From Gnetum montanum (taxonomy: Eukaryota; Streptophyta; Gnetopsida; Gnetales; Gnetaceae): a stretch of DNA of 49,119 nt. Position numbers and translations under genes: made by a program. Below the pieces are notes generated by a model, which was not told where the DNA came from, did not search any database, and saw only the letters and a program-made list of their open reading frames with translations. The stretch is from the NCBI GenBank assembly GCA_015680685.1, contig MNCI01004529.1, positions 295,241 through 344,359 of the forward strand, given 5' to 3'. Below, piece by piece: positions 21,576 to 32,330 of the stretch. The stretch's first letter is position 1. Every line of letters starts with the position of its first letter.

Positions 21576-22259
21576 AATCTACCCCGAACTCGCGTGCAGG
21601 CCGACGCGAGGGATGTGCCAAACTGACCCGCACTCGGAGGTGTGGCGTCGCTTTTTTTGGCCGTAGAAGAACAAATATGAGTAGGAATACTCGAGTGCGT
21701 CGGAGCGCACAAATGGAAGATGAAGCTTCCACGAGTATCCAGTCTGCTGGGCAACTGATACTCAACTCTGGGTTGGCATCCAGAGACACTGACAGTCGCT
21801 TTCGGTAAGTGGTGACTTGGAACGCATGCAGGAGACATGCGATTTCGGAGCGGGATGCACCCAGGTGTGTCGCATGCAACACTCGAGTTCAGGAACATGC
21901 ACTCTCAGTGGAGGTGCAGTGCCTGTTTTGTAACTATGACATGGCCAATTGGAATTGGCAAGGCCGGGGGTGTCCGTGCCTATAAAACCCGAAGCGTTCT
22001 CACATTCGAGACAGAGCTTCTGGGATTGTTGTATATCCTTTCGCGAGTAGTAAAGGTTGGAGCTTTTGCTCGTATCTGAGTGCCTCTGTTTTCGTGTATC
22101 TTTGGGTGAGTTGCGAGTTGTCTCTGTTGCGTTTCATTTCGTTTCAATTGGGTTCTCATTGCGATTCGAGCGTTTCGAGGGGCTGGCTAAGAGCGGTTCT
22201 TAGTGCCATCACTCGGTAGGAATTGTGAAAAATTCTGCTGCGATTTCTGCCCCGTGACA
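21560..22259 (+). repeat. Chromovirus 3' LTR, 700 bp
   Basis: The start TATCAC (21560) and end GTGACA (22254-22259) are inverted repeats apart from one G-to-A change (TGTCAC expected). A TATA box CCTATAAAACCC lies at 21978-21989 (start approximate). The 3' part has the T/G-rich style of R-U5. Frames inside (minus strand 21512-21898 and 21562-21882, plus strand 21837-22079) are not genes. Confidence 0.7.
21978..21989 (+). promoter_or_regulatory. TATA box of the chromovirus LTR
   Basis: CCTATAAAACCC in a GC-rich setting, about 420 bp into the LTR and 270 bp before its end, a normal U3/R position. Confidence 0.65.
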
Positions 22260-22751
22260 TATTGCATAACAAAGATGGTGCCTCTTCATAACAAGTGTCA
22301 TTGTTATTATAAAAAGACCCAAAAGGGCGATTATAATTGAGACCAAAAAGGGTTAATTGTAATGATATACATGTCTCTTGAGGTAATCTTTGGGGGTTTG
22401 AACAAAGGCATTTAAGCCCAGGTTTAGAGGTCATGCTAGCAGGGAGTGCTGGATCTAGTATAAGCAAGTCACAAGAGCTAGTGAAGTAGGACAAGAAGAG
22501 GATTGCCCATTCCTTCTAACTAGTAATAGGCCTAACTATGGTGGCAATGCTAGATTACCTCTAAGGAATAGATGTCAAAGAAAGAAAACCCCAAGGAACA
22601 CTCTCAAAGCATGATTTAAATAAACTATTCAAAATTAGTAAAGCATTCTTTTCTTTCTTTTTCTGTACTTTCTCTATTATTTCCTTATGCATAATGTGTA
22701 ATATAATGTATATTTGATGTTTGCCATAACATTTGGGAATGGGATGTCACA
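22260..22751 (+). repeat. 5' LTR of the iMet-primed element, first 27 bp missing
   Basis: It aligns with 27079-27571 from tattgcataa onward. Shared blocks include agatggtgcctcttcataa, gataatctttgggggtttga (with one change) and ctctaaggaatagatgtc, and the end is gggatgtcaca. It has a better TATA-like word (ttattataaaaagacc near 22303) than the 3' copy. The missing first 27 bp are replaced by the end of the chromovirus LTR. Confidence 0.85.
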
Positions 22752-22753
22752 AT

Positions 22754-22765
22754 TGATATCAGAGC
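22754..22765 (+). other. Primer-binding site, initiator tRNA-Met type
   Basis: TGATATCAGAGC lies two bases after the LTR end. The plant iMet PBS is TGGTATCAGAGC; the single difference is G to A, like the other decay in the window. Confidence 0.8.
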
Positions 22766-23906
22766 AAAGCATGATCCAAGGGTCATTTAAAATCATAGAT
22801 CGACTACAACGTGAACCTGATGATGAATCATGAAGCCATGAACTAGGAAGAATCATGGACCATTATTTGCACCACATGTTCGATTTGATCTATGTAAGCT
22901 AGAAGATACCTTTCCATTGATTTTATGAACAATAGATTAGGCATCTAAAAAGGATACATTCCATCAACAAATTTTTTTCCTGGATATCATTAATCAAAGA
23001 TTAGATTATGCCTCATCAATATTCATCAATTGAGGGAGATGTTGGTAAGACAAGGATACATTGGTCCATGTAACTCTTACCCATTTAATACTATAAATAT
23101 TAATTGATTAAGGTCATTGTTAAGTTTCTCCTAAATAGTTAGTAACCATGACCTGAGTTGATCTTGTTTTGTTGAGAACTCATTATTCTAAGCAACTTAG
23201 AGTCATTTATAAGTTATCATGTCTTCCATACATCAACTTGGTAATGTTGTTTGGATAAAATAAGCTATTTTGGATCTTTTAAAATTTTAAAAAATTCAAC
23301 TTTACTTTTTAAACCTTAAGACTATGTCCAATGCATAGTGCTCGTTGAGACAATTCCAATGGTATAGATCTCATCTCGATTGAACTTATGGTTTTGAAGA
23401 TATTGTGGTTTTAAGTTTTTCATTATGCATGCATTAAAATAATATTAAATGATTATTTTAAAAAACTTATTAATTAATTAAAAATAATTTTTAATTTTTT
23501 TTAGAAAAGAAGAGGTAGAAGATCAAGGGTTCTAACCTAGGCCCCCCTACCCAATTTTAGTTTTGTAAATAATAATAATAAAATTGACACTAGTTGCTAA
23601 GGCTACAACTAGTCCTTGCTACCAACTGTAGTAAGGCCTACAATACTATCATGCAATAGAGCCTAGTAGGCTAGGCCATGCAGTGTTGTGATCAATAAAT
23701 AGTCGACGATAGAAAACCCTATACCACCCTATGCAACCTTCTGCCACAACCACCACTGCATTGCCCTCCTAGTGCCTACTTCCCACTGCATCAAAAACCC
23801 TTACTTCACTACTACATGCCGCCTCTACCACCTCTACACATTGCCTCTATCACTACCCTACATTGTTGCTACTATTTGCCCATGCTACCCTCCACCAATG
23901 GATGCC
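22766..23906. other. Non-coding leader-like interior, nothing recognised
   Basis: AT-rich and without a coherent frame. It could be the leader and gag area of the element, decayed. Confidence 0.4.
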
Positions 23907-24071
23907 GACAGTGTCATTCATAACAACTTGTTCCAGAGCTCCATGAGCATCAACGACATCATTAATATTAGCCTATTTGAGTGCTCCATAGGCATTGATG
24001 GCACCATCCATAATGGCCCATTTCAATGCCTAGTGGGCATCAATGGTATCTCCAACAATGATCCCTTTTGA
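23907..24071 (+). repeat. 45-bp in-frame minisatellite (3 full units and a part)
   Basis: Three units at 23931-23975, 23976-24020 and 24021-24065 encode 15-residue repeats: FQSSMSINDIINISL, FECSIGIDGTIHNGP and FQCLVGINGISNNDP. A half unit (DSVIHNNL) precedes them. The 99-codon frame 23772-24071 that contains them has no other support. The unit length is a multiple of three and the repeats are free of stops, which may point to a former coding repeat. Confidence 0.65.
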
Positions 24072-24139
24072 CATCCTCTAGCCTGTAGAAAACCCTTGTT
24101 GAAAATGTGTGCACAAGCTTTCTTAATGCAACACTACCC

Positions 24140-24325
24140 TGGCATGAGCCACATGAACCCCATACATTGGTTGTGTGAACCCTTGTGCTAGCTATGTAGG
24201 TTGTGCTTGGGGTCATGTTGACCCTAGCATAAGGCAAGTAGGCCCTAGCCTGGGTCATGCTACCCCTTTCTTGGGGCCATGTAGGCCCACACATAGGTCA
24301 TGCTAGCTCCTACAAAAGCCGCATG
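24140..24325. repeat. Degenerate ~33-bp repeat rich in GGTCATGCTA and GGGGCCATGTAGG words
   Basis: Words such as gggtcatgctaccccttt, ggggccatgtaggcccacac, aggtcatgctagctcc and ggggtcatgttgacc recur at about 33-bp spacing. No perfect unit is left. The minus-strand 84-codon frame here is a translation of the repeat. Confidence 0.4.
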
Positions 24326-24569
24326 GCTAGATACAAATGCTACCATCTTTGAAACAAAAGTCACTATTGCACCACACCAATATGCTCCAATGTGCCTTCA
24401 CTAGCTGCCACCACCTTCTGCCTCCCTGTGCAACCACCCATTGTTGTCATGCAAGAATTCCATCAACATCAAGCATAGGCTAGCATCATTGTAGTGATTT
24501 CCATCACCCTCCCCCCTATCTTTGCCCAACGACGGGAAAAATTATTTGTCAATAGACAAAAAATTCAAA

Positions 24570-24890
24570 TTTTTTCATTCATTAATAGGAAAATTTGAAA
24601 GTTCCATCAATTGATGGGAAATTCAAATTTCTATCCATTGGAACATTAGTTTACAATTACAAACTTAGAAAATAAATTTTAAAAATAGAATTTGGCACAT
24701 TAATAATATGTGAGATAAGAATTCCCTAATTAAGCATGCTTGTTTTGGAGTAGTGTTGAGATGAGTAACCTCTTAAGAAATCTTGTTTTTTGTACCAAAA
24801 GATTTTGGACTCTAGAAACCATAACTTTTGATTTTAGAAGCCTTTTTTTGATGAATTAAGAGTTGTTTCCTACAGATTTCAACCTTTCAA
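24570..24890 (+). mobile_element. 5S-rRNA-derived element (Cassandra-like LTR or 5S-derived SINE), copy A
   Basis: It aligns with 27620-27910 over about 300 bp. The core (24690-24798) matches plant 5S rRNA: ATAAGAATTCCCTAATTAAG, then GCATGCTTG, GAGTAGTGTTGAGATGAGTAA and cctcttaagaaatctt, corresponding to box A, the intermediate element and box C of the 5S internal promoter. Downstream both copies share a tail (accataacttttgatttta; gttgtttcctacagatttca). Cassandra TRIM elements of plants carry a 5S-like sequence in their LTRs of about 240-350 bp, which fits the size; a 5S-headed SINE is an alternative. I found no clear TG...CA ends. Confidence 0.6.
24690..24798 (+). ncRNA. 5S rRNA-like sequence (degenerate), copy A
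   Basis: Nearly the full length of 5S rRNA is recognisable from ggcacattaat (cf. the 5S cagcactaatg block) to the end at gtttttt-gtacc. Box A (taattaagcatgcttg) and box C (gtaacctcttaagaaatc) are kept with transitions only. It is not a functional rRNA gene; it is too diverged and stands alone. Confidence 0.65.
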
Positions 24891-27021
24891 ACATAATGGT
24901 GAAGTCAAATCTACTCCATGAAACCCTGAAAATTATTTTTTGTCACTTACTTGATCTAGTGCCTCAACACCCTTAAAATTTTAATTTTAGTATAATTTAC
25001 GCATATGATGTCCATTTTTAACCTATGAATAGTCATTTCCAATATTTTTCATGTTTATGAACTAAATGGTAAGGTCATATTTATCATTTGGGTACTCAAT
25101 AAATTTGATGATATTTTGAAACTATGCCTTAAAAGTTGACAACATAAGGATAACTTATCATGCCTTTTTGTGACTAATGAATTTAATCTTTTTGGGACAT
25201 TAAGATTCAATGCTTAACCTTTGTAAATAGCCTTAAGATAATTATGACATGTCATTAGTTACACTGCCAAAGTTAGTGTCCTTCAGGGGGGTAGAAATAT
25301 TGTTTAGAATTAGATAATGTAGTAAATTAATTAATTAGTTAATGTATCAACTTATTTAATTTATTAGTTTAGTTGATGTATTAGTTGGAGAATGAGTTCA
25401 TGAAATAGAACAATCTTCAATGTTCAAGAACATGTATATAAATTTTTCTTGCAATCAAAATATATGGTAGAATAACATGGAAAATCATAATCTCATTTCA
25501 ACAAGATATATGATACCCATGAAGAGAAATGATCCAAAAGAGAATCCAATAATGAGAATGAAAGTTACAAGATAAAAAATGCTTACAAGACCTCTAGAGA
25601 ATGAGAAACAACATTTGATATGTCCACCATGGGTCTTGGATTGGCATGAATATTAATGCCCATGGATCTTAGCAGCATTACAAAAATTGGATGCTAATGT
25701 TTGATGTCTACAAGAAGTCTTGTCATGGGAATTTCTATACCAATTCCAACCAAAATTTGGAAATATAGAATACCAAGGTATTTTATAAGAAAAAATATTC
25801 TTGTGGAAGTTCTTCTTTTGAACCATATAGATTAGCCTATTGTAGAAATCACAATATAGATGGTTGCATGATCTTTTATAAAGAAGCCAAGTTTGAATTG
25901 GTAGATTTTAATGGAGTTTAGACTATATGATTTTCAAAATTCTAGAACTTCAGGTGATGGGAAATAAAGAACAGTCAAGATTTTGAAAAAATCACATAGC
26001 TTTGGTAATAATCCTAAAAGTTCATCTATCAAGAAGATGTGTATGCATGGTTAACACACATTTAATTGCCAAACCAACATCTTTAGATGTTAGAGTATGT
26101 CAAGGATCATATTGATTAAGAAAATAGAAGAATGTTTGAAGAATAAAGTATTCCTAAGTTATACTAATCTAGTTCCATTTATTCTTTATGGAGACATCAA
26201 TGTGAAAATTCGAATTGGTCTCTATCAATTCTTAAAATATGGATGTGTAAAAGGATCCTTGGAAGATGAACTTGATTTGAAGAAGATGTTTTCCTCAATT
26301 CAATAGCAATTCCATTCACCAATGCATATTCTACTTATTTTGAATTTTTACTAGATAAATTAGATTCCAGAATTCAGGAACATATGATGTTGATGGATAG
26401 TGCTCATCAAGAACCACAGTTTACCAATTACTTTGTTGTGATTAATGAGGATGGATTAACAACATTCTTCATTGAGACCTTGGATTATATTTGGTATGAT
26501 ATTTGATTATTCCAAATTACCAAATTACTAGAGTTAATTTCTAAAAAAAGAAGTGGAGAAGAATCAAGATCAAGCCTTACCATCCCAAACAAGATCATTT
26601 GATCATATACCACTTATGGCAGAATTACAGTTACTTTCATTAGGTCATAAGATTGATCAAGATCAGGAAGTATCTCACCTTTACTTTTGATAAATCTTTT
26701 TTTTTTAATTTATATTTTAATTAGATAAGTAAAATATCTAAGGTAATGGATAACCATATCCAAGTTGCACTTTGTGTGATCTTGGTTAAGACTGGTGATT
26801 GGTGGCTGGTAAATCTTTAATTAATCTCTTATCATTATCTTAGAAAATGAGGTAAATAATAATAAAATAATATTTAATATTCATATAAATTCTTCTCATA
26901 TATATTTTTTTATAGAATAAGCAAGCAACAACTTCAAGCTCAAAGAAGAAATCAAATTATTAGAGCACAAGAGCATAATAGAAGTACTAGAGCTAGAAAA
27001 AGGTAGTGAACATGGACTCAT
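24891..27021 (+). other. Degenerate interior of the iMet-primed element, unassigned frames
   Basis: Plus-strand frames such as 26097-26306 (EECLKNKVFLSYTNLVPFIL, IRIGLYQFLKYGCVKG, LEDELDLKKMFSSIQ) look protein-like. The frame continues weakly beyond a TAG into QFHSPMH. I do not recognise a family; a structural protein of the element is one possibility. Upstream (25340-26090) fragments of similar style are broken by stops every 20-40 codons. Confidence 0.3.
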
Positions 27022-27051
27022 TCGAGGAGGAATGAAAACTAAGGAGTGTAT
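27022..27051 (+). other. Purine-rich tract before the 3' LTR
   Basis: cgaggaggaatgaaaactaa followed by ggagtgtat lies directly upstream of TGTCACATCC; probable polypurine tract. Confidence 0.45.
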
Positions 27052-27571
27052 TGTCACATCCCCATTCCCAAATGATGCTATTGCATAATGAAGATGGTGC
27101 CTCTTCATAAAAAGTGTTATTATTATTATAACAAGACCCGAAAGGATAGTTGTAATTGAGATCCAAAAGGGCACATTATAATAATGGACATGTCCCTTGA
27201 GATAATCTTTGGGGGTTTGACCAAAGGCATTTATACCCAAGCTTAGAGGTCATGCCAGCAAGGAGTGGTGAATCCAATATAGGCAAGTCACAAAAGCCAA
27301 GTGAAGCGGGTCAAGAAGAGGACTAGCCATCCCCTTTGGCTAGTAATAGGCTTAACCATGGTGGAAGTGCTAGATTGCCTCTAAGGAATAGATGTCGAAG
27401 GAAGAAAACCCTAAGGAACACTCATAGATCATGATTCAAATACACTATTCCAAATCAATAAATCATTCTTTTCTTTCTCTTTCTATACTTTCTTTATTAT
27501 TTCCTTATGCATAATGTCTAATATAACATATATTTGATATTTGCCATGACATCCGAGGATGGGATGTCACA
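27052..27571 (+). repeat. 3' LTR of the iMet-primed element, 520 bp, complete
   Basis: Begins TGTCACATCCCC and ends gggatgtcaca (TG...CA, with TGTCAC-type ends). It is collinear with 22260-22751. The minus-strand frame 26896-27240 overlapping it is not a gene. Confidence 0.85.
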
Positions 27572-27614
27572 TCATGAAGATCTATAGACATCACTAGCTA
27601 GCTATACTATTAGT

Positions 27615-27628
27615 TGTAAAATTTTACA
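27615..27628. other. Perfect 14-bp palindrome
   Basis: TGTAAAATTTTACA, at the left border of the second 5S-derived segment. It could be an element end (TGTAA) or chance in AT-rich sequence. Confidence 0.4.
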
Positions 27629-27910
27629 TTAGTTAATGGGAAATTTGAAAAATCACAGCAGACTAGGGGTAAAATTAAATTTAAAACATGAAGAAAAATA
27701 TACCAAAAAAGAAATTTGGGGCATTGATAGCAAGTGAGATAAGAATTATATAATTAAGTGTGCTTGATTCTAAGTAGTACTGGGATGGATGACCTCTCAA
27801 GAAGTCTTGTTTCCCATGCTTAAGATTTTCAACTCCAAAGATCATAATTTTTGATTCTAGAAGCTTTTTTTTTTTTGGCAAACAAAGAATTGTTTCCTAT
27901 ATATTTCAAC
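27620..27910 (+). mobile_element. 5S-rRNA-derived element, copy B
   Basis: This is the second copy of the segment at 24570-24890, in the same orientation and about 3 kb away, directly after the 3' LTR of the iMet-primed element. The left part shares an aatgggaaatttgaaa-like word. The 5S core is 27714-27820. The tail shares gatcataatttttgattcta and aagaattgtttcctatatat. If the two were LTRs of one element the interior would be 2.7 kb and would contain a foreign LTR, so two independent copies are likelier. Confidence 0.6.
27714..27820 (+). ncRNA. 5S rRNA-like sequence (degenerate), copy B
   Basis: The best match is the promoter half: taattaagtgtgcttg (box A), then agtagtactgggatggatga and cctctcaagaagtcttg (box C). 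Only transitions separate several of these blocks from plant 5S rRNA. Not a functional 5S gene. Confidence 0.7.
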
Positions 27911-28720
27911 CTCCTAGGATCCACTAAAAATTCTAAAAGCTTTCTAATAGGAGAAATTGTGTACATAGTTAAAGTTGATCTTGAAATATTACTAACATAA
28001 AGAATGATGTTGAATGTTAAAAGATGGAATGACATCGAACATAAAGAATGACATTAAAGTTAATGCTAGAACTATAAGCATAAATTGATGTGAGAGATGA
28101 CACTACATGTTGAAATAAGAATTGGAAGCAAATAACCATAAGTGACATCATAGGTAATGCATGGCATCAAATTATGGCTTGATGAGGTTGACGACTAGGA
28201 ATGACATTGCCAATGACATGGAACATCAAAATTGGAGCCTTTTGAGAAGACTTAAGCTATTGAAAATGTTAATTTATTCACAACTCTGACTTATATATAA
28301 TAAAATATAAAGTAAGTAGAACATTGGATCCTCTTGATGGATACTACTGAAAAATATAAAGGGGAATCCATCAAGAAAAGGTAGAAGCTACTATTGATGT
28401 TTAGATGTTGTAGATGTAATGAGCTAAACAATTGTAAGAGGGTTTAAATGAAGCAAGATGATAGTGGAAAAAGTTTGGAATATCATCCATGCAACTATGA
28501 TGAAGTGTTATGCCATAAAAGTGATATGTCGCTAGATTCCAAGAGATACATAGAAAATGTAAATAAAGTACTCCCTAATCTATTCAATTCCCTCCATCAC
28601 ACCCTTACTGATGTAAAGTAAAGATACTTATTTAACCTCATTAATGTAGAGCATGAAAGAAGAAATGGATAGATAAAGACAGGGATATAGATGGAAGTAA
28701 AAATAGAAAACAATAAAAGT
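27911..28720. other. Non-coding stretch, nothing recognised
   Basis: AT-rich; gaatgacatt-like words recur between 28000 and 28230. No coherent frame. Confidence 0.4.
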
Positions 28721-28842
28721 AGAAAGAAAACATGTTAGAGAAAAACTATTATTCTAATGTACAAAGAAAACATGGTTAGAGAAATGAGTAAATAAAATAG
28801 TACAAAGAAAACATGGTTAGAGAAAAACTATTATTCTAATGT
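28721..28842. repeat. ~41-bp tandem repeat, 3 copies
   Basis: Units at 28721-28760, 28761-28801 and 28802-28842 begin acaaagaaaacatggttaga. Units 1 and 3 share the tail ctattattctaatgt, whereas unit 2 differs after gagaaa. Confidence 0.7.
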
Positions 28843-28954
28843 ATTATGTATCCCATTTTAGTATAAAAAAGTTGATCTAGAATAAACTATTGGTAGGAGA
28901 ACACATGTTTGGTCTCAAATAGCCAACATATTTGATGTTTTGATAAGATAGTTA

Positions 28955-31900
28955 GCTATATGTAGTGGTATTTCAAAATGGCTTTGTTGATAGGATCTAA
29001 AAATTGATATTTTCCCAAATTGAATAGAATGTAAGAATCATTTTGTAAGGATTGAACCACTAAAAAGGAATCCTACCAATTAGGAGAGAATTTCATGTCT
29101 TTGGAATTTGGAAAATGAGGTAGGATAAGATTACCTTCATGAATCTCTCAAATCCTAACATGTCTAAAATGATGAATATGAATGTCCTTTTGATACTCAT
29201 GCAAGTGCTTTAAAGCCTCTTGGCATTGTTCTTCAAGGAGATCCAACTCAATGCATTCATGTTATTGTTTTCCTAGTTTGAAAACTAATTATGCAAAGTA
29301 AGTTAGAGAGATGGAATACAAAGCTCAACTAGTAATATTTCCTTAAAAATAGAAGTTAAGAGATATGGAGTATGACTAGTGGATGTACAAAATATGGTAT
29401 AGTAGATGCAAAGAACATGGGCTAATTGAATGTGCCATTTATGCTAGGATTTGTAAATAATGATACAAAGAAAGTGAATGATAGGTTTGTTAGTGGATTT
29501 AACTTGACTATTTGATTGAGGGTAGTCAGATGATAAAATTATTGGGTGATATAATACATGGAATAAAAATCAGCCACCTCTTTATTCTTGAATTATGGAT
29601 AATTTTTAGTCACAATCTGGAGAGGTATACCAAAACAAGTGATGATATGATCAAGGATGAAACAAGAGACTAAGTAAGAATTAGTGGAGTGTAATGGAAC
29701 AAACTTTACTTAGTGAAGTATTCTAGAGTGGTAAACTAAATGTATGTCTAGTAGATGAAGAAGAATTAATAATACCAATGATGTCTAGGCCTCATTTTTA
29801 AAAAAGTCTTGTGATCTGAGACATGTGAAGTTCTTGAGAAGGAACATATAAGTGGTGCATGCTTTTGGTAAGTATCACATGTCTTAACTAGGTTATGAGA
29901 ATATTTAGATAAGGTTGACTACCAATAGACTTGGAAAATAACACATCAAGTTAGAGAACATGATCTTGAATATCCATTGTAAACTCTTGAATGAACTTGA
30001 TCCTGGGTGATAATGAAGACAATGAAGAACACCTGTAGAGGACATATGACACAATACATTGGGATTCACTACATGAAAATAGTAGCTAAATTTACATAAA
30101 AGATCTTTATGTACATATGTTAAATGATTATAAGTTTCACCTATGGTGAGATAGTGAAGGAGGTTATCAAACTAATGATTCTCATTCTCTATATTAATAA
30201 CATTAACAAAGATACCGGGAGATTGTGTGATAGGTATTAAACAAGTAGATTACATAAGTTGATCATGCATGGTAGATGGATCATCATGAATCATAAATGT
30301 CATGAAAGCATCATATAGCATGTTATCATAATGTGAAATGTGAATTTAAATATAGGTTAAGAATGAATAAACAATTTCATTAGCCATTTCTAGATAAGGA
30401 ATAAGTGAGGTGTTTTGTAGTCATATTCACTATTAACTTGGTTTATAATGAGTAGAGAGTCATCATAAACAGTAATGATTTTAACTTATCTTTGTAAAGC
30501 TAGTATAAGACCATGAACTAAGGATTCATATTCAGCTATGTTGTTAATACAAGGAAGATCAAGTTTGTAGGCTTGATAGAGAACCTACTTAGTAGGGAGA
30601 ATAAGAATAGAGGGTACATTAGACCTAAAGGAAAGTATGCGCTCTATTGAAGTGAAAAGTAGCATCAGGGTAATTTCCATTATTATACAAGCCATGAATG
30701 GTATCATTGAATTTGGAAGAAAAAATAAAATTAGCTATGGATTGACCTTTGATAGAAAGTTGAGATAGGTAATAAAGGATAAACTCAATGAGGAAAGTTT
30801 TCCATTGAACTAATTGATGACTATTAAAAGGATTATTAGAAACTATTTTAAGTATTTTATCTTTATAGATAATAGATACTTTAGCATTGAAAATGTATGT
30901 TTCTATCTCTCAAAACAAAAAAAAATACTTAAGTAGGACTTCTTCGCATTTGTCTATTTGATTACATAGTCTAAAAAAGCATAAAAGATATAGTAGATTA
31001 GAAGATCAACTTCATCATCTAGTCTTTGATAGAGCATGATAGCTATGACATGGTTAGACTTAGAGAGATAGGGATAAAAATGATTATTAAAGTATGGAGA
31101 ATGCAAGATAGGGAGGAAAGCTAAAATTTCTTTAATAGAATCAAAGGTCTTTTGATAATTCTCATCCCAAATAAAGATAATAAACTTGTGGAGTAGGTAA
31201 GACAAAGGATGCATATGATTAGTGAGGTTAGTAATGAATTGATAAATGGACTAGAGAAAACCTTACAAAACACACATATCTCAGATGTTCTAAAGGGTTG
31301 GAAGGTTTATAATAGCTTCAACCTTGTTAGGGTTAATGGCTATGCCATCCTAAGATACAAGGTAGCCTAACATTTTATTCATAAGAACACCTAAGATGCA
31401 TTTGTCAAGATTGAGATGTAAGTTATACTTGTCAAGGTTGGCTAAGACTTGGCCAAATTAGACTTGATGATCAAATCATCAACATAATCATTAACTATTT
31501 TGAACATCATATTACTGAAAAAAAAGTCATAGTGCTTTTTCAGATATCTCTAGGATTATAGAGTCCAAATAGCATTTTAGTGTAGCAAAATGTTCTCTGA
31601 GTCATAAAAGTAGTATATTACTGGTGCTCTTGATTTATTTGGATTTGATTATAATAAAAAAACCTATTTTTAAAGGATAAAAGAGGGTCTCTAGTAATGA
31701 AGTCTATGAGCTTATCAATATTTAATAAAAAAAAAAGTCATCTTTAAGAGTAATTTTGTTGAGATTGCAAAACTCTATGAATATATGAGTGCCACCATTC
31801 TTCTTAGGAACTATAACCATGTTGGAAATCCAATTTGAATAGTCAATAGGACAAATAAAGCCAACTTTGTAAAACTTAGTTATCTCTTCTTTTATGGCTA

Positions 31901-32330
31901 AATCCATGGCTAGACAAATTTTCCTAACCTTCTTCTTAAGAGATTTAGAATCTTATTCTAAAACAATGTTGTGCTATATCAATCTAAGATCAAGACTAGA
32001 CATGTCACTGTATCCCCAAGTGAAAGAAATAGATTGTTTTTTTAGAGAAGCTAGAATAGATTTTTGATGATTCAAAGGGAGAAGAACACTTAGTTGAAGG
32101 TCTTTTCTTCACCTCTATTGTTAAATATAAGCAAATCAACTAAGCAATTTTTTGTTAAAGATAGTTCTTAATTAAGGAAACAAAGATCAACTTAAGGAAG
32201 TAAGTCATCCTTAGTGATGTGTAAAGAAGCTATGATAGAAGCAATATTCATTGAATATGACTCAAAGTTAATAAAAGACATGTTCATGACTGGACATACT
32301 TGGCTTATAAGATATTCAGGTTAAAAAAGA
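28955..32330 (-). pseudogene. pol: Decayed pol of a third, more diverged Tat-lineage element
   Basis: The order matches copies 1 and 2. The linker FTWGYSDM keeps its Trp (near 32015), then a TAG precedes HNI (31976-31974). RT runs from about 31907 (YSNWISNMVIVPKKNGG) to the palm YVDD (31486-31475), which is intact. The first RNase H begins near 31214. The second RNase H is clear near 30570-30380: LPCINNIAEYESLVHGL and VYDDSLLI. In integrase the catalytic Glu is Lys (29500-29498, NSQVKSTNK) and the Asp of the DNGPQF block is also lost. The C-terminal part reads DLLEEQCQEALKHLHEYQKD near 29250-29190 and ends near 28955. LTRs were not identified. Confidence 0.8.

Larger units (their letters stand above)
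20652..22259 (+). mobile_element. GC- and CpG-rich chromovirus (Ty3/gypsy) 3' fragment
   Basis: It starts in the middle of integrase and runs through chromodomain, polypurine tract and a complete 3' LTR. CpG dinucleotides are dense, unlike the rest of the window, and the integrase frame is open for about 260 codons. This suggests a much younger insertion or one that escaped deamination. Gag, PR, RT, RNase H and the 5' LTR are missing. The LTR end at 22259 abuts an LTR of another element that lacks its first 27 bp, so the element probably inserted into that LTR and a later deletion removed its left part. Confidence 0.85.
22260..27571 (+). mobile_element. LTR element with iMet-type PBS, no recognisable pol
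   Basis: Two direct copies about 0.5 kb long (22260-22751 and 27052-27571) flank 4.3 kb. The first is followed by a PBS resembling the initiator-methionine one. By eye the LTRs differ at roughly 10-20% of positions, so the element is old. The interior shows no RT, integrase or gag block I can name. It has two minisatellites, a 5S-derived segment and scattered degenerate frames. It could be a non-autonomous (LARD-like) element or an autonomous one decayed beyond recognition. Confidence 0.75.

Noticed and set aside
21464-22079. Several frames on both strands over the GC-rich block
   Set aside because: They overlap the chromodomain tail and LTR; high GC lowers stop frequency.
24690-27820. Functional 5S rRNA genes
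   Set aside because: Too many substitutions, no tandem 5S unit, no proper terminator; treated as 5S-derived repeats.
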